Assembly (NCBI RefSeq): GCF_900156895.1
Contig: NZ_FTPD01000034.1
Coordinates: 263,994 to 327,993 of the forward strand
Direction: 5' to 3'
Length of the DNA: 64,000 nucleotides
Source of the DNA: Mesorhizobium prunaredense
GTDB lineage: Bacteria; Pseudomonadota; Alphaproteobacteria; Rhizobiales; Rhizobiaceae
Below the pieces are notes generated by a model. That model ran no database searches. It was not told the DNA's origin and saw nothing but the letters and a program-made list of their open reading frames with translations. Below, piece by piece: positions 62,933 to 64,000 of the stretch. A program made the position numbers and the translations under genes. How positions within the stretch are numbered: position 1 is the stretch's first letter; each line of letters starts with the position of its first letter.

Positions 62933-63727
62933 ATGGCATTTTTTGCCAAGGCAAAGATTTTCGCAGCGGCGGCATCGATGATGCTTGCGGCGGCAACAGC
63001 GGCACAGGCCGCCCAATGCGGCAATACGGGCGCGGGCTTCGAAGCGTGGAAGGCGGAGTTCGCGCAGGAAGCAAGGGCCAATGGTGTAGGCTCGAAGGGT
63101 CTGGCCGCTCTGGCCAGCGCCACCTACGCAAAGAGGACGATCGCCGCCGACCGCGCCGTCCACAAGGCTTTCGGCGGCTCGGTGGAAGCTTTCATGAAGC
63201 GCCGTGGCGCGTCCACGATCATTTCCAAGGGCCGTTCGCTGAAGAAGTCGAACGCAGCGCTGTTCGACAAGATCGAACGGACCTACGGCGTGTCGCCGGG
63301 TGTGTTGCTCGCCATCTGGGGGATGGAGACCGGCTTCGGTTCCTTCCTGGGCAAGCAGAATACGGTCTCTGCCATTGTAACGCTTGCCTATGATTGCCGC
63401 CGCCCGGAGTTCTTCTACCCGCATGCTGTTGCGGCCCTGAAGCTGGTTGATCGCGGCGCGTTGAGCGCCTCGTCGGTCGGCGCCATGCATGGCGAGATTG
63501 GCCATACGCAGTTCCTGCCCGGAAATGTCTTGAAATACGGGGTCGGCAACAAAAATCTGCGCGACAAGGGCACTGCGTTGGCTTCCACTGCCAACTTCCT
63601 CAGGGGTCATGGTTGGCAGGCCGGCGCGAGTTCTGAGGCGAATATGGGCGCAATTGCCGGCTGGAATTCCGCGAGCGTCTATCAACAGGCCATCGCCCGC
63701 ATCGCCACGTCGATCGACGGCGAGTGA
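62933..63727 (+). CDS. lytic murein transglycosylase (MltB/SLT_2 type)
   Basis: A 264-residue secreted enzyme that cleaves peptidoglycan glycan strands. A signal peptide (AKAKIFAAAASMMLAAATAA) is followed by the SLT_2 domain: FEAWKAEFAQEARANGVGSK, the catalytic Glu in LAIWGMETGFGSFLGKQ, then GHTQFLPGNVLKYGVGNKN and LASTANFLRGHGW. It is shorter than E. coli MltB and lacks a lipobox, so it is probably soluble periplasmic. Start ATG 62933 has AGGAGA upstream. Followed by a near-perfect terminator. Confidence 0.93.
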   Translation: MAFFAKAKIFAAAASMMLAAATAAQAAQCGNTGAGFEAWKAEFAQEARANGVGSKGLAALASATYAKRTIAADRAVHKAFGGSVEAFMKRRGASTIISKGRSLKKSNAALFDKIERTYGVSPGVLLAIWGMETGFGSFLGKQNTVSAIVTLAYDCRRPEFFYPHAVAALKLVDRGALSASSVGAMHGEIGHTQFLPGNVLKYGVGNKNLRDKGTALASTANFLRGHGWQAGASSEANMGAIAGWNSASVYQQAIARIATSIDGE

Positions 63728-63741
63728 TACAAGTCTCTATT

Positions 63742-63780
63742 CGACAAAAAAGCCCGGCCATGCGCCGGGCTTTTTTGTCG
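63742..63780. terminator. strong bidirectional terminator
   Basis: A perfect 17-bp inverted repeat (cgacaaaaaagcccggc / gccgggcttttttgtcg) with a 5-base loop; A- and T-runs lie on both sides. It ends the transglycosylase gene and, on the minus strand, the gene ending at 63849. Confidence 0.9.
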
Positions 63781-63848
63781 ATGAAGGTCACGACTGCCGC
63801 CGCTTCGGCCCCGCCTCGGGAACGAAGGCACGAAGCAGAGAAGCTAAT

Positions 63849-64000
63849 TCAATTCGGCGAGCCTAGCGCCTTGTCCATCGCTTCCCTGACCTCGGCGGGC
63901 CACGTGTTCACAGCCGGCCACGCGTCCGGCTCGGGCTTGTCGCCGCGGCGGGCGAAATAGAGCTTGTGGTTGGCCGGATCGATCGCCATGAAACCGTCAT
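63849..64000 (-). CDS. partial hypothetical gene (5' part outside window)
   Basis: An open frame enters from the right edge and stops at TGA 63851-63849. The visible 50 residues include FMAIDPANHKLYFARRGDKP and TWPAEVREAMDKALGSPN. Codon use is normal for the region and a bidirectional terminator follows 68 bases later. No family recognised. Confidence 0.55.
   Translation of the reverse strand, partial: DGFMAIDPANHKLYFARRGDKPEPDAWPAVNTWPAEVREAMDKALGSPN

Overview
The window is 64 kb of high-GC chromosomal core DNA from an alphaproteobacterium of the Rhizobiales, most like Mesorhizobium. This rests on the gene content and order (mdh-sucC-sucD-sucA-sucB-lpdA on one strand, dapF-mtaB-ftsY-yciB, ffh-chorismate mutase-rpsP), the Brucella-type Omp19 lipoprotein, IalB and DUF1127 genes, GC-rich codon use and several families of short palindromic repeats typical of rhizobial genomes. 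I see no phage, transposase, CRISPR array, tRNA or rRNA gene.

Layout. 1-1.5 kb: 3' part of a TraB/GumN gene and a membrane-anchored Pro/Ala-rich protein. 1.6-12.7 kb (minus): a TCA-cycle operon, mdh-sucC-(membrane protein)-(cupin)-sucD-sucA-sucB-(secreted protein)-(SDR)-lpdA. 13-16.9 kb: acetyltransferase, ZapE ATPase, Omp19-like inhibitor lipoprotein, metallo-beta-lactamase-fold hydrolase, DUF1328. 17-22.5 kb (plus): dapF, mtaB, ftsY, yciB and an FMN-binding protein. 22.8-28.3 kb (mostly minus): tautomerase, SMP-30, DUF1127, then a cytochrome c maturation cluster ccmA-ccmB-X-ccmD-ccmG-DUF2332. In it ccmC is missing and a small unrelated gene (X) stands in its place. 28.5-31.2 kb: acnA, divergent from ccmA across a shared Irr-box-like iron site. 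31.3-35.4 kb: ceramidase-like membrane protein, DUF1223, a candidate structured RNA, DUF2794, acetyltransferase, Bax-inhibitor-1 protein. 35.6-44.9 kb: lipoprotein-type ABC exporter with divergent arylesterase, thpR, a low-molecular-weight phosphatase, phhB, DUF1232, IalB, rlmN, LysE exporter. 45-53.3 kb: argG, winged-helix protein, RidA-like, leuB, cold-shock/DUF805 fusion, DEAD-box helicase, asd. 53.7-64 kb: bestrophin, DoxX, glycine-zipper lipoprotein, rpsP/chorismate mutase/ffh, CPBP protease, SH3 protein, metallopeptidase, amine oxidase, lytic transglycosylase and one truncated gene.

How the genes work together: central carbon metabolism (mdh, suc, lpdA, acnA) lies near heme export and cytochrome maturation, with an iron-responsive site between acnA and ccmA. 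Amino-acid synthesis is spread over dapF, argG, leuB, asd and chorismate mutase. Protein targeting has both SRP GTPases (ftsY, ffh).

Points most worth following up: (1) a possible Lys/Thr-rich leader peptide with alternative hairpins in front of asd, which looks like transcription attenuation; (2) three repeat-derived segments read in frame inside the FtsY N-terminal region; (3) replacement of ccmC by a small coupled gene; (4) an unannotated minus-strand structured RNA with a strong terminator at about 33.2 kb; (5) a GGGAGTAG-type minisatellite at two separate TCA-cycle loci.
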